A stretch of 64,000 nt of DNA from Enemella dayhoffiae (GTDB taxonomy: Bacteria > Actinomycetota > Actinomycetes > Propionibacteriales > Propionibacteriaceae): positions 1 to 64,000 of the forward strand of contig NZ_NMVQ01000002.1 in the NCBI RefSeq assembly GCF_002250625.1. The letters run 5' to 3'. The notes beneath the pieces were generated by a model. It made no database searches, was not told the origin of the DNA, and saw only the letters and a list, made by a program, of their open reading frames with translations. Position 1 is the first letter of the stretch. Each line of letters opens with the position of its first letter. The position numbers and the translations under genes are program-made. This document shows, piece by piece, positions 40,679 through 49,094 of the stretch.

Positions 40679-42136
40679 TCAGCTGTGCTGCTGCAGGAAG
40701 GTGTACACCTCGGTCTCGTCCACGCCGGGAAAGGCGCCCGGCGGCAAAGCGGCCAGCAGGTGGGAGTGGGCCCGGGCCGAGGGCCAGGCGTTGCCGGCCC
40801 ACTCCCGGGCCAACTCGCTCGGCGGCCGCCGGCAGCAGGATTCGTCGGGGCAACCCGATTTGGAGCGTTCCCTGGTCACCCGGCCGCGGAACCACTTGGC
40901 GTGCACGTAGGGCACCCCGATGCAGGTGGAGAAGTCCTTCTCCACCCGGGCGGTGCACCAGAACGTGCCGGCCGGGGTGTCGGTGTACTGGTCGAAGGCG
41001 TTGAACTTGTCCTCGGCGTCGAACACCTGGCGGCTGGTCCAGTAACGGCACACCGGCTGGCCCTCGATCGCCCCGGTGTGGTCGGCGGGGAAGCTCACCC
41101 CGTCGTTCTCGTAGGCCTTGTAGATGATCCCCGAGTCGTGCACCTTCTGGAAGTGCACCGGAATCTCCAGGTGGTGGGTGATCAGGTTGGTGATCCGGTG
41201 GCTGGCCGCCTCGTAGGACACGGCGTACGCGTCGCGCAGGTCCTCCACGGCCAACTGCTTCTCCTTCTTGGCCTGCCGCAGGAACTCGACGGTGGTCGAT
41301 TCGGGCATCAGCAGGGCGGCGGCGAAATAGTTGGTCTCGATCCGCTGGCGCAGGAATTCCCCATAGCTGTTGGGAGTCTGGTGTCCGAGCACGTGGTGCC
41401 CGAGCGCCTGCAGCAGCACCGAACGCGGGTCGTGCTCACCCCCGGTCGCGCGCGGCAGATAGATCCGCATCTGCTTCAGATCGGTCACCGAACGGGTGGA
41501 GTGGGGCAGGTCACCGACATGGTGCAGGGTGAAACCCAGGTGGGCGGTGATCGCCCCGATCTCGTGCTGGGACAGCGGACCCCGGCGATAGCCGGACTGC
41601 TTCAGCAGCCGGGCCGCCTCCTGTTCGAGGTCGCCGAAATAGTTGTTGCGGGCCTTCATCTCCGCCCGCAGCTCGGTGTTGGCGCGGCGGGCCTCCTCGG
41701 GGGTGGCGACCTGCTCCTCGGCGGTGCGGGCCAGCTCGCGGTGCAGCGCGACCAGGGTCTCCAGCACCTCCATCGGCATCCGCGGGGAGATGCGTACGCT
41801 CGGCAGCCCCTTCTGCTGGGCGAGCGGAGAGCGCATCGCGCGGTCCAGCTCGATCTCCAGCAGGGTGCGCCGGTTCGGCACCTCCTGCAGGAAGTCGTCG
41901 ATGGTGACCCCGTACGCCCTGGCGAGGTTCTGCAGCACCGACACCTTCGCCTCGCGCTTCCCGTTCTCCAGTTGGGAGAGCTGTGAGGAGGCGATTCCGG
42001 TCAGCTCGGAGACCTGGGCCAGGGTGAGGTTGCGCTCCTTGCGCATGGTGCGGATGCGCCGGCCCAGCGAAAACGGGTCGAAAACGGAGGTCTGCTCGGC
42101 CTGCTGGGGGCGACGCTGCCAGTCGGTTTGAGTCAC
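40679..42136 (-). CDS. ramB: RamB-like XRE-family regulator of the glyoxylate shunt
   Basis: The 485-residue regulator has an N-terminal XRE helix-turn-helix (about 25-80; GRRIRTMRKERNLTLAQVSE, then SSQLSQLENGKRE), a middle IrrE/ImmA-like domain with GHHVLGH in place of a full HExxH, and a C-terminal short-chain fatty-acid regulator domain with a CPDESCCRRPP cysteine cluster. This is the RamB/ScfR layout. It is divergent from aceA, the known RamB target in corynebacteria and mycobacteria. TATACT lies 6 nt before GTG 42136 (leaderless). The promoter overlaps a 16-bp palindrome, suggesting self-regulation. Confidence 0.9.
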   Translation of the reverse strand: MTQTDWQRRPQQAEQTSVFDPFSLGRRIRTMRKERNLTLAQVSELTGIASSQLSQLENGKREAKVSVLQNLARAYGVTIDDFLQEVPNRRTLLEIELDRAMRSPLAQQKGLPSVRISPRMPMEVLETLVALHRELARTAEEQVATPEEARRANTELRAEMKARNNYFGDLEQEAARLLKQSGYRRGPLSQHEIGAITAHLGFTLHHVGDLPHSTRSVTDLKQMRIYLPRATGGEHDPRSVLLQALGHHVLGHQTPNSYGEFLRQRIETNYFAAALLMPESTTVEFLRQAKKEKQLAVEDLRDAYAVSYEAASHRITNLITHHLEIPVHFQKVHDSGIIYKAYENDGVSFPADHTGAIEGQPVCRYWTSRQVFDAEDKFNAFDQYTDTPAGTFWCTARVEKDFSTCIGVPYVHAKWFRGRVTRERSKSGCPDESCCRRPPSELAREWAGNAWPSARAHSHLLAALPPGAFPGVDETEVYTFLQQHS

Positions 42137-42142
42137 ATTTTC

Positions 42143-42148
42143 AGTATA
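42143..42148 (-). promoter_or_regulatory. -10 element of a leaderless promoter (ramB)
   Basis: TATACT on the minus strand, 6 nt before GTG 42136; close to the -10 consensus. Confidence 0.6.
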
Positions 42149-42151
42149 GAG

Positions 42152-42167
42152 AAAATCTGCAGATTTT
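42152..42167. promoter_or_regulatory. Candidate operator, perfect 16-bp palindrome between ramB and aceA
   Basis: AAAATCTGCAGATTTT is a perfect palindrome in an AT-rich island. It lies directly upstream of the ramB -10 and 100 bp before the aceA start, the place expected for a RamB-type operator. It differs from the published-type AAAGTTTGCAAA element as I remember it but keeps the A-tract, TGCA core and T-tract. Confidence 0.6.
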
Positions 42168-42266
42168 TCACCAAGAATCTCCTGTCGAAGTGGTTGTTCT
42201 TCTCGCAGAGTGGTGTCACCGGGTGATCAGGAGTCACCCCGTGAGACGTACAGCAAAGGAGCCGTC

Positions 42267-43559
42267 ATGAGCGAGAGCACCACCCACATCCCGATGAGCG
42301 CCGAGTCCATGGAGCAGGACTGGAAGGACAACCCGCGCTGGGCGGGGGTGCGCCGCGACTACACCGCCGCCGACGTGGTGCGGCTGCGCGGTCGGGTGCA
42401 GGAGGAGCACACCCTCGCCAAGCGTGGCGCCGAGCAGCTGTGGCGCAAGCTGCACAGCGAGGACTTCGTCAACGCCCTCGGCGCGCTGACCGGCAACCAG
42501 GCCGTGCAGCAGGTCAAAGCCGGGCTCAAGGCGATCTACCTGTCCGGCTGGCAGGTCGCCGCCGACGCCAACCTGTCCGGGCACACCTATCCCGACCAGT
42601 CGCTCTATCCGGCCAACTCGGTGCCGCAGGTCGTGCGCCGGATCAACAACGCGCTGCTGCGCGCCGACCAGATCGAGTGCGCCGAGGGCATCCAGAGCGT
42701 CGACGAGTGGCTGGTGCCGATCGTCGCCGACGCCGAGGCCGGCTTCGGCGGACCGCTGAACGCCTACGAGCTGATGAAGTCGATGGTCGCCTCCGGTGCC
42801 TCGGGCGTGCACTGGGAGGACCAGCTGGCCAGCGAGAAGAAGTGCGGCCACCTGGGCGGCAAGGTGCTGATCCCGACCAAGCAGCACGAGCGCACCCTGA
42901 ACGCGGCCCGGCTCGCCGCCGACGTCGCGGGCACCCCGTCGCTGATCATCGCCCGCACCGACGCCGAGGCGGCCACCCTGATCACCTCCGACGTCGACGA
43001 GCGCGACCAGGAGTTCCTCACCGGTGAGCGCACCGGCGAAGGCTTCTACAAGGTGCGCAACGGCATCGAGCCGTGCATCGCCCGCGGCCGGGCGTACGCC
43101 GAGTATGCCGACCTGCTGTGGATGGAGACCGGTACGCCGGATCTGGAGCTGGCGAAGAAGTTCGCCGACGCGATCCACCAGACGCACCCCGACCAGATGC
43201 TGGCCTACAACTGCTCGCCGTCGTTCAACTGGAAGAAGCACCTCGACGACGCGACGATCGCCAAGTTCCAGCGCGAGCTCGGGGCGATGGGCTACAAGTT
43301 CCAGTTCATCACCCTGGCTGGCTTCCACGCACTCAACTACTCCATGTTCGACCTGGCGCACGGGTACGCCCGCGAGCAGATGACCGCCTACGTCGACCTG
43401 CAGGAGCGCGAGTTCGCCGCCGAGGAGCGTGGCTACACCGCCACCAAGCACCAGCGCGAGGTGGGTACCGGCTACTTCGACCAGATCGCCCAGGCGGTCA
43501 ATCCGGAGAGCTCCACCACCGCCCTGGCCGGCTCCACCGAGAACGCCCAGTTCCACTGA
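42267..43559 (+). CDS. aceA: Isocitrate lyase
   Basis: The 430-residue enzyme splits isocitrate to glyoxylate and succinate, letting cells grow on acetate or fatty acids. The catalytic [14 protein letters not shown] loop, the [12 protein letters not shown] segment and [14 protein letters not shown] are present. ATG 42267 follows AAAGGAGCCGTC; the longer frame from 42210 is in the leader. It is divergent from the ramB-like gene and followed 305 bp later by aceB, giving a complete glyoxylate shunt with its own regulator. Confidence 0.96.
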   Translation: MSESTTHIPMSAESMEQDWKDNPRWAGVRRDYTAADVVRLRGRVQEEHTLAKRGAEQLWRKLHSEDFVNALGALTGNQAVQQVKAGLKAIYLSGWQVAADANLSGHTYPDQSLYPANSVPQVVRRINNALLRADQIECAEGIQSVDEWLVPIVADAEAGFGGPLNAYELMKSMVASGASGVHWEDQLASEKKCGHLGGKVLIPTKQHERTLNAARLAADVAGTPSLIIARTDAEAATLITSDVDERDQEFLTGERTGEGFYKVRNGIEPCIARGRAYAEYADLLWMETGTPDLELAKKFADAIHQTHPDQMLAYNCSPSFNWKKHLDDATIAKFQRELGAMGYKFQFITLAGFHALNYSMFDLAHGYAREQMTAYVDLQEREFAAEERGYTATKHQREVGTGYFDQIAQAVNPESSTTALAGSTENAQFH

Positions 43560-43864
43560 GCTGATTGGCCGGGGGAAAGACCCCCGGACCCCCTGGCGGC
43601 GCTCCGTCTCGCTCGCTTCGGGTGCAGCGCGAATTCTCGTTGATCGGTTGCGATCGCGGGATGACGCGCTGCACCCTCGGGCTCGGTGAGACGGCCTGAG
43701 GACGCGCCGCGGGGTTGGGTGCCGGGAGACTCCTCCTCCATCGAGACGCCCCGTCCTGGCCGGCGTTCCCTTGATCCGCGTGCGGGTGGTCACAACCGCC
43801 GAGGTCTTGTCCATTCCTCAGTTGACCGCCCGCACGCAAACCTTGTCACAGTAAGGAAATCTCA
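43560..43864. other. aceA-aceB intergenic region with three inverted repeats
   Basis: No gene was found in these 305 bp. A hairpin (CCGGGGG at 43569-43575 with CCCCCGG at 43581-43587) may end aceA transcription. A 12-bp arm pair with a 43-nt loop follows (43620-43631 and 43675-43686, GGGTGCAGCGCG type). A third pair (43778-43791 and 43824-43837, 13 of 14 matching) lies just upstream of aceB and may be an operator. Weakly similar GC-rich blocks elsewhere suggest that the middle part is a dispersed repeat. Confidence 0.6.
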
Positions 43865-45472
43865 ATGCAGCAGGTTGAGCTGGTCGGTGTCCCTTCGGTC
43901 CCTCGAGGGGAAGAGGTGCTGACCGTTGAGGCGCTGGAGTTCGTGGCGGCGCTGCACCGGATGGCCAACGGGCGCCGGCTCGAGCTGCTGCAGGAACGCA
44001 GGTTGCGAACCGCGGAAATCCTTGCTGGCAAGGATCCGCAGCGGCCCGCGTCCACCGCGCACCTGCGCGATGATCCGCGGTGGCGGGTGGCGCCGCCGGC
44101 TCCGGGGTGGGCGGACCGGCGGGTGGAGATCGTCGGACCGGCCGAGCCGAAGACGGCGATCAATGCGCTCAACTCCGGGGCCCAGGTGTGGCTGGCCGAC
44201 CTGGAGGACTCGCTCAGCCCGACCTGGCACAACCTGATCACCGGGCAGCTGACCCTGCGCGACGCGGTGCGCGGCAGCTGCGAGCTGGACACCCCCGAGC
44301 GGCACTACCGGGTGTCGGCCGAACTGACGCCGACCATCGTGGTGCGCCCGCGCGGGCTGCACCTGGACGAGACCCACCTGCTGGTCGACGGAGAGCCCGT
44401 TTCCGCCGCCCTGTTCGACTTCGGCCTGCACCTGTTCCACAACGCGACCGAGCTGATCGCGCGCGGACGTGGACCCTACTTCTATCTGGCCAAACTGGAG
44501 TCGCATCTGGAGGCCCGCTGGTGGAATGCGGTGTTCGGGGCTGCCCAGGACCTGCTCTCCCTCCCGCACGGCACCATCCGCGCCGCCGTGCTGATCGAGA
44601 CGATGACCGCGGCCCTGGAGATGGAGGAGATCCTCTACGAGCTGCGCGAGCACGCCGCAGGGCTGAGCGCCGGTCGCTGGGACCACGTCTTCTCGCTGGT
44701 GAAGAGTTTCCGCAGTCGCGGCAACGGTTTCCTGCTGCCCGACCGGGACCAGATCACCATGGCGGCACCCTTCCTGCGCCGGTACGCCGCGGAGCTGGTC
44801 CGCGCCTGCCATCGGCGCGGGGCGTACGCCGTCGGCGGTCCGGCCGCGTTCTGGCCCGACCGGGATGACCCCCGGGCCAACCGCCGCGCGCTGGACCGGG
44901 TCCGGATCGAGCACACCCGCGAGGCCAAGGAAGGCTTCGACGGCTCCTGGGTGGCCCATCCCGACCTGGTCGGTGTCTGCGCCGCGGTGTTCGACGAGGC
45001 GCTGGGCGGGCGCACCGACCAGCTGCACCGCAGGCGTACCGAACGCCCGGCACCGGCCGCCGAGCTGATCGACCTGCGGATCCCCGACACCGAACTCACC
45101 GAACGCGGGCTGCGCACCAACATCACCGTCGTCATCCGCTATCTGGACGCCTGGCTGCGCGGTGAGGGAGCGGTCGCGATCGGTTGCCTGATGGAGGATG
45201 CGGCCACCGCCGAGATCTGCCGCTCCCAGCTGTGGCACTGGCTGCACCTGCGTGCCCGGACCGCGGAGGGACAGCGGGTCACCGCGGAATGGCTGCAGCA
45301 GCTGATCGACGATGAGTTCGCCCGGATCCCGCGCACCGAGGGTGATCGGGTGGCCGAGGCGTACTCCCTGCTCCGCGAGGTCACCTTCGCCGAGGAGTAC
45401 GCCGAATTCCTCACCGTGGCGGCACTTCCGCAACTCCTGCACCGGGAGCGGGACGCGTTGACCCCGGCCTGA
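43865..45472 (+). CDS. aceB: Malate synthase A
   Basis: The 535-residue enzyme joins glyoxylate and acetyl-CoA to malate. It is the A type (about 530 residues, versus about 730 for GlcB), with WLADLEDSLSPTW, VRPRGLHLDE, FYLAKLESHLEARWW, VLIETMTAALEMEEILYEL and AVGGPAAFWP. AAGGAAA precedes the ATG at 43865. It is in the same direction as aceA but separated by a repeat-rich gap, so it may have its own promoter. It is convergent with the membrane-protein gene ending at 45487. Confidence 0.95.
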   Translation: MQQVELVGVPSVPRGEEVLTVEALEFVAALHRMANGRRLELLQERRLRTAEILAGKDPQRPASTAHLRDDPRWRVAPPAPGWADRRVEIVGPAEPKTAINALNSGAQVWLADLEDSLSPTWHNLITGQLTLRDAVRGSCELDTPERHYRVSAELTPTIVVRPRGLHLDETHLLVDGEPVSAALFDFGLHLFHNATELIARGRGPYFYLAKLESHLEARWWNAVFGAAQDLLSLPHGTIRAAVLIETMTAALEMEEILYELREHAAGLSAGRWDHVFSLVKSFRSRGNGFLLPDRDQITMAAPFLRRYAAELVRACHRRGAYAVGGPAAFWPDRDDPRANRRALDRVRIEHTREAKEGFDGSWVAHPDLVGVCAAVFDEALGGRTDQLHRRRTERPAPAAELIDLRIPDTELTERGLRTNITVVIRYLDAWLRGEGAVAIGCLMEDAATAEICRSQLWHWLHLRARTAEGQRVTAEWLQQLIDDEFARIPRTEGDRVAEAYSLLREVTFAEEYAEFLTVAALPQLLHRERDALTPA

Positions 45473-45486
45473 TCGGTGCCCGGCGC

Positions 45487-47262
45487 TCAGTGCAGCTGCT
45501 GCTCACCCTGGGTGTAGCGGCGTCCGCCACCGGACAACGCCAGGGAGAGGGCGACGAATCCGGTGAGCAGCACCAGGGTGGTGCCGAGCAGTCCCTGACC
45601 GATCGCCTCCAGTCCGTCCAACCGCAGCTGGTAGTGACCGCCGTGGCCGGCCAGCATCAACGCCATCGTCACGCCGAAGACCGCATTCGCCAACGCCAGC
45701 AGCACCCTCGCCGGGATCGGCACCCGCGGACCCGGGGTGCGGGTCCAGGCGTGGTCGGTGAGCACCTTCCAGAGCAGACCCGCGAGCAGGGCGGCGCTCA
45801 CTCCGCTCAGCGACAGCAACCGGGTGATCGGGTCGTCCAACCACTCGCGGTGATTCCACAGCGCGGTCATCAGCAGGGCGGTGGCGAGCGCGATCAGCCG
45901 CACCTGATCCAGCCGGCGACGGAGCAGCAACCACAGCAGTACCAGCAGGCTGGCCGTGCTCAGCGCCACCATCACCCCCTCCGCCGCGGCCGGCTGGCCC
46001 AGCTGGCCGAGCACCTCGAGCACCGCGTGCGCGGCGGCGAACCCCGCCAGCCCCATCGCCGTCAGCCGCAGTCCCCGGCGCGCGGATCGCAGGGCGAGCA
46101 GGCCGGCCACCAGGACGGCGATCAGGGTCGTCGGCAGGTCGAGCTGCGGTTGCAGGGTCCGCACCAGCCGCTCCGGGCCCGGCAGCCCGAAGGCGCCCAG
46201 GATGCCGGCGACCAGCATGCCCAGCCCGCCGGTCGCTCCGATCAGCAGGCCCAGCCACGGGGAGAACCGTCGCCAGGCGGCCGGGACGTCGTCGGGGTCG
46301 GCACGCAGGTCGAGATCTCCCGCGTGGCGGTCGGCGGTCCAGCCGGCCAGCGCGATGGCCGGGAGCACGCCGATGGCGAGCGCGGCCCCGCCGACCAGCG
46401 CGGTCGCCGACAGCTCGCCGGAGCGCCACTGGTTCCACAGCCAGCCGAACTCCCAGCAGGCGACCACGGTGAGCAGACCGCCGGCCCACCACCGGGCGCC
46501 GCGCCGGTTGCGGAGCAGCCCGGCGAAGCCGGTCGCGGTCCAGGCCGCGGTGCTGACACTGAGCTCGACCAGGGCCGCCCCGGCCAGCACGGTGGCCGGA
46601 ATGGCCAACGGCCACATCATGGCGAGCAGCACCGAGAGGCGGTTCACCCGCTCGTCCATGCCGCCCTGGGCGACCACCACCGGTTGGGCCGCCACCCCCG
46701 CGACGACGGCGTGGCCCACCAGCAGCAGCACCACCGGGAACTCCCAGGCGGCAAACGCGGACCGCCAGCGGAGCACCAGCAGCAGCGCGAGCAGTGCCGG
46801 TACCGCCAGGGTCACCCAGACCGTGGCATGCACCGGGCCGGCGCCGGTGGCGAACACCTGATCCAGATAGAGCGGCCGGACCAGGGTGGCCGAGACGACC
46901 ACCCACAACAGCACCCGGAGCCACCACCAGCGCACGTGCAGGGCTGCGGTGAACAGCGCGGCCAGGGCGACCGAGACCAGCAGCAGGGTCAGCGCGAAGA
47001 TCGTGAAGGGGACCGTCTGGTCCGGCTGGGTGACCAGCAGGTTCGTGCGCAACCGCAGCATCGGGGCGGCGAGGATCGTGACCCCGGCCAGCAGGTAACA
47101 GCCCAGGGCGGCGTAGACCACCCCGTGCAGCCCGTTCGGCCACTGGGCCGGGGTTCCGGGGGCGTCGCGGAGCCGACCCTCGCGCACCGGCTCCACCAGC
47201 ACGCGGGTGACCACGAACCCGACCAGGCGCACCAACCGTCGTGGCAGCGGTTGTGCTTCCAT
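45487..47262 (-). CDS. Large multi-pass membrane protein, unknown family
   Basis: The 591-residue protein has about 16 membrane helices and no recognised catalytic motif. Conserved-looking parts include GAALVELSVSTAAWTATGF and, in a loop after residue 295, DLRADPDDVPAAWRRFSPWL, both shared with the decayed paralogue at 49095-50340. A cytoplasmic N terminus (EAQPLPRRLVRLVGFVVTRV) precedes the first helix. The ATG overlaps the stop of the beta-propeller gene upstream (ATGA), so the pair is made together. It could be a transporter or assembly factor for the exported propeller (inference). Confidence 0.8.
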   Translation of the reverse strand: MEAQPLPRRLVRLVGFVVTRVLVEPVREGRLRDAPGTPAQWPNGLHGVVYAALGCYLLAGVTILAAPMLRLRTNLLVTQPDQTVPFTIFALTLLLVSVALAALFTAALHVRWWWLRVLLWVVVSATLVRPLYLDQVFATGAGPVHATVWVTLAVPALLALLLVLRWRSAFAAWEFPVVLLLVGHAVVAGVAAQPVVVAQGGMDERVNRLSVLLAMMWPLAIPATVLAGAALVELSVSTAAWTATGFAGLLRNRRGARWWAGGLLTVVACWEFGWLWNQWRSGELSATALVGGAALAIGVLPAIALAGWTADRHAGDLDLRADPDDVPAAWRRFSPWLGLLIGATGGLGMLVAGILGAFGLPGPERLVRTLQPQLDLPTTLIAVLVAGLLALRSARRGLRLTAMGLAGFAAAHAVLEVLGQLGQPAAAEGVMVALSTASLLVLLWLLLRRRLDQVRLIALATALLMTALWNHREWLDDPITRLLSLSGVSAALLAGLLWKVLTDHAWTRTPGPRVPIPARVLLALANAVFGVTMALMLAGHGGHYQLRLDGLEAIGQGLLGTTLVLLTGFVALSLALSGGGRRYTQGEQQLH

Positions 47263-49007
47263 CAGCGGGCCTCGAGCCGGTGGCCGCGGACGGCGACCAC
47301 CCGCTCCCACTGGAACAGCCATGCCTGCCCCGGCCCGGCGACCAGGTGCGGTCTGGTCAGCACCGGTACCGGCCAGCCGCCGCGGCTGTCGCCGGCGACG
47401 GTGATCAGCTCCAACCGGCCGGAGCGGTGCAGCACCCACCCGTCCGGGGTGGCCACCGCCGCGCCGACCCCCGGGAGTTGGCGGCGGACCCGCCCATTGG
47501 CGGGGTCGAGCAGCACCAGCGCCGGGGCGTCCACGATGGCGGCCAACGCCCCCTGCCCGGCCACCAGCTGATCCGCCGGGCCCGGCAGGGTGACGTCCCA
47601 GTCCGAGGCCCCGGAGTCACTGGACCAGGCGCGGACCTGCCGCCCGGACGCGGCGACGACGCGCTCCGGGGTGACCAGTAGGCCCCTCGCCGGTCCGCCC
47701 AGCGGGTGGTCCCACCTCTGGGCGCCGTCGCGGCTGTCCAGCACCCGGAGCTGGTTCTCGTTGTCCACCACGGCCACCGTCATGGGGTCGGCGACCAGTC
47801 GCTGGCCGACACCGTTGGGCAGGTGGCGCTGCCACAGCGGTTCGCCGTCGGTCAGGCTCCGCAGCTCCACCTGCCCGCCCAGGGTGGCCACCAGCAGGCC
47901 CTGCGGAAGCGGTATCGGCTCCACCACGGCCACATCGTCCAGGCTGGCCCGCCACACCAGTTGGCCGGTGGGCCGATACAGCAGCAACTCGCGGGTCGAG
48001 GTGGTGATCGCCAGATGCTCACCGACCGAGGTCAGCGTCAGCACCTTGCCACCGGGTCGCAGCCAGCCCACCTGCCGGTGCCGGCCGTCCGCCCCCGGCG
48101 CGAAGCAGTGCACGTCGTCCAGATAGGACTGGGTGATCGCCAGCACACCGTCGTCGGTGAGCACCGGCGGGCGGTGGCTGAACGGTGGCTGCGCGGTGTC
48201 GCCGAAGGAGCCGTCGGGCACCAGCGTGGACAGCTCCCGCAACCGGATGGCGCCGGCGTCGGCCGGCAGCGGCCTGGGTGCGGGTGCGGTGACGGTGTCG
48301 CCCACCGCTTCGGCTGGGGCGTACCCCCAGCGCGGTGGGGCGCCGGGCAGGTCGGTCTCGCCGCTCTGCGCGACCACTCCGCGCCCCGGGCACCAGGTGC
48401 TCAACTCCCGCCAACCGCGGGTCAGCTGGCCGGTGGTGAGCGTGGTCCGGGAGTCGACCTGCAGGCAGCCCGGTTCGTCGCCCGCCCGGGCGCTGGACTG
48501 GTTGGTGTACGCCCATTCCCGGCCGGAGCTGGCGGCCCGACCCGTCGAGGACCATTGCGAACCGTCGGCCAGGCTGGCCGGCAGCACCCGCAACCCCGGC
48601 TTCAGCGCGACCCCGAACCGTCCCCAGGACTGGGTCTCCAACCGAGCGCCGTCGGCATCGAGGACCAGCAGCCGCAACCGTGCCGGGCCGCTGCCGCCGA
48701 GGACCTCACGCCAGTAGCTCGTGCCGCGCGGATGCCGATCGGTCAGGCCCAGTGCTGCCGGCGGCACGGCCAGGGTCTCGGCGCCGGTGAAACGGGAGTG
48801 CTCGACCTGGGCCGGGCCGGCCGCCGCGGCGTCACCGCGCGACCGCACCGGTTCGCGGTGGGCATCGATCGGGACGAATCGCGCGACCGCGCCTGCCAGC
48901 AGCACCGGCTCGGCGCTGGAACGCTGCACCAGCAGACCGAGCCACCCCAGGACTGCCACGGTCATGACCAACGCCGGGACGGTGGCCGAACGCACCGCAG
49001 AACCCAT
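47262..49007 (-). CDS. Membrane-anchored beta-propeller protein (PQQ-like repeats)
   Basis: The 581-residue protein has an N-terminal signal anchor (TVPALVMTVAVLGWLGLLVQ), a variable region to about residue 240, and then seven or so PQQ/WD-like blades: repeats of the type LLLYRPTGQLVWRASLDD, ELRSLTDGEPLWQRHLPN and LRVLDSRDGAQRWDHPLG. No PQQ cofactor residues can be assigned, so a binding or scaffold role outside the membrane is likely. Four cysteines in the extracellular part may form disulfides. A TAGGAT element at 49015-49020 lies 7 nt before ATG 49007. It is translationally coupled to the membrane protein downstream. Confidence 0.85.
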   Translation of the reverse strand: MGSAVRSATVPALVMTVAVLGWLGLLVQRSSAEPVLLAGAVARFVPIDAHREPVRSRGDAAAAGPAQVEHSRFTGAETLAVPPAALGLTDRHPRGTSYWREVLGGSGPARLRLLVLDADGARLETQSWGRFGVALKPGLRVLPASLADGSQWSSTGRAASSGREWAYTNQSSARAGDEPGCLQVDSRTTLTTGQLTRGWRELSTWCPGRGVVAQSGETDLPGAPPRWGYAPAEAVGDTVTAPAPRPLPADAGAIRLRELSTLVPDGSFGDTAQPPFSHRPPVLTDDGVLAITQSYLDDVHCFAPGADGRHRQVGWLRPGGKVLTLTSVGEHLAITTSTRELLLYRPTGQLVWRASLDDVAVVEPIPLPQGLLVATLGGQVELRSLTDGEPLWQRHLPNGVGQRLVADPMTVAVVDNENQLRVLDSRDGAQRWDHPLGGPARGLLVTPERVVAASGRQVRAWSSDSGASDWDVTLPGPADQLVAGQGALAAIVDAPALVLLDPANGRVRRQLPGVGAAVATPDGWVLHRSGRLELITVAGDSRGGWPVPVLTRPHLVAGPGQAWLFQWERVVAVRGHRLEAR

Positions 49008-49014
49008 GCTGATT

Positions 49015-49020
49015 ATCCTA
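49015..49020 (-). promoter_or_regulatory. -10 element of a leaderless promoter (propeller gene)
   Basis: TAGGAT on the minus strand, 7 nt before ATG 49007, in an AT-rich patch. Confidence 0.5.
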
Positions 49021-49094
49021 TAAGGGTTGGGGTTCCCGGCTTGCCCAACTGTCTTGCCGCGGCCGTTCGCCAGCGCCAGCAGCACACCGCCTGA

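Noticed and set aside
40679-42136. Active metalloprotease in the RamB-like regulator (HExxH)
   Set aside because: The motif reads GHHVLGH, without the catalytic Glu; this is usual for the RamB/ScfR class, so no protease activity is claimed.
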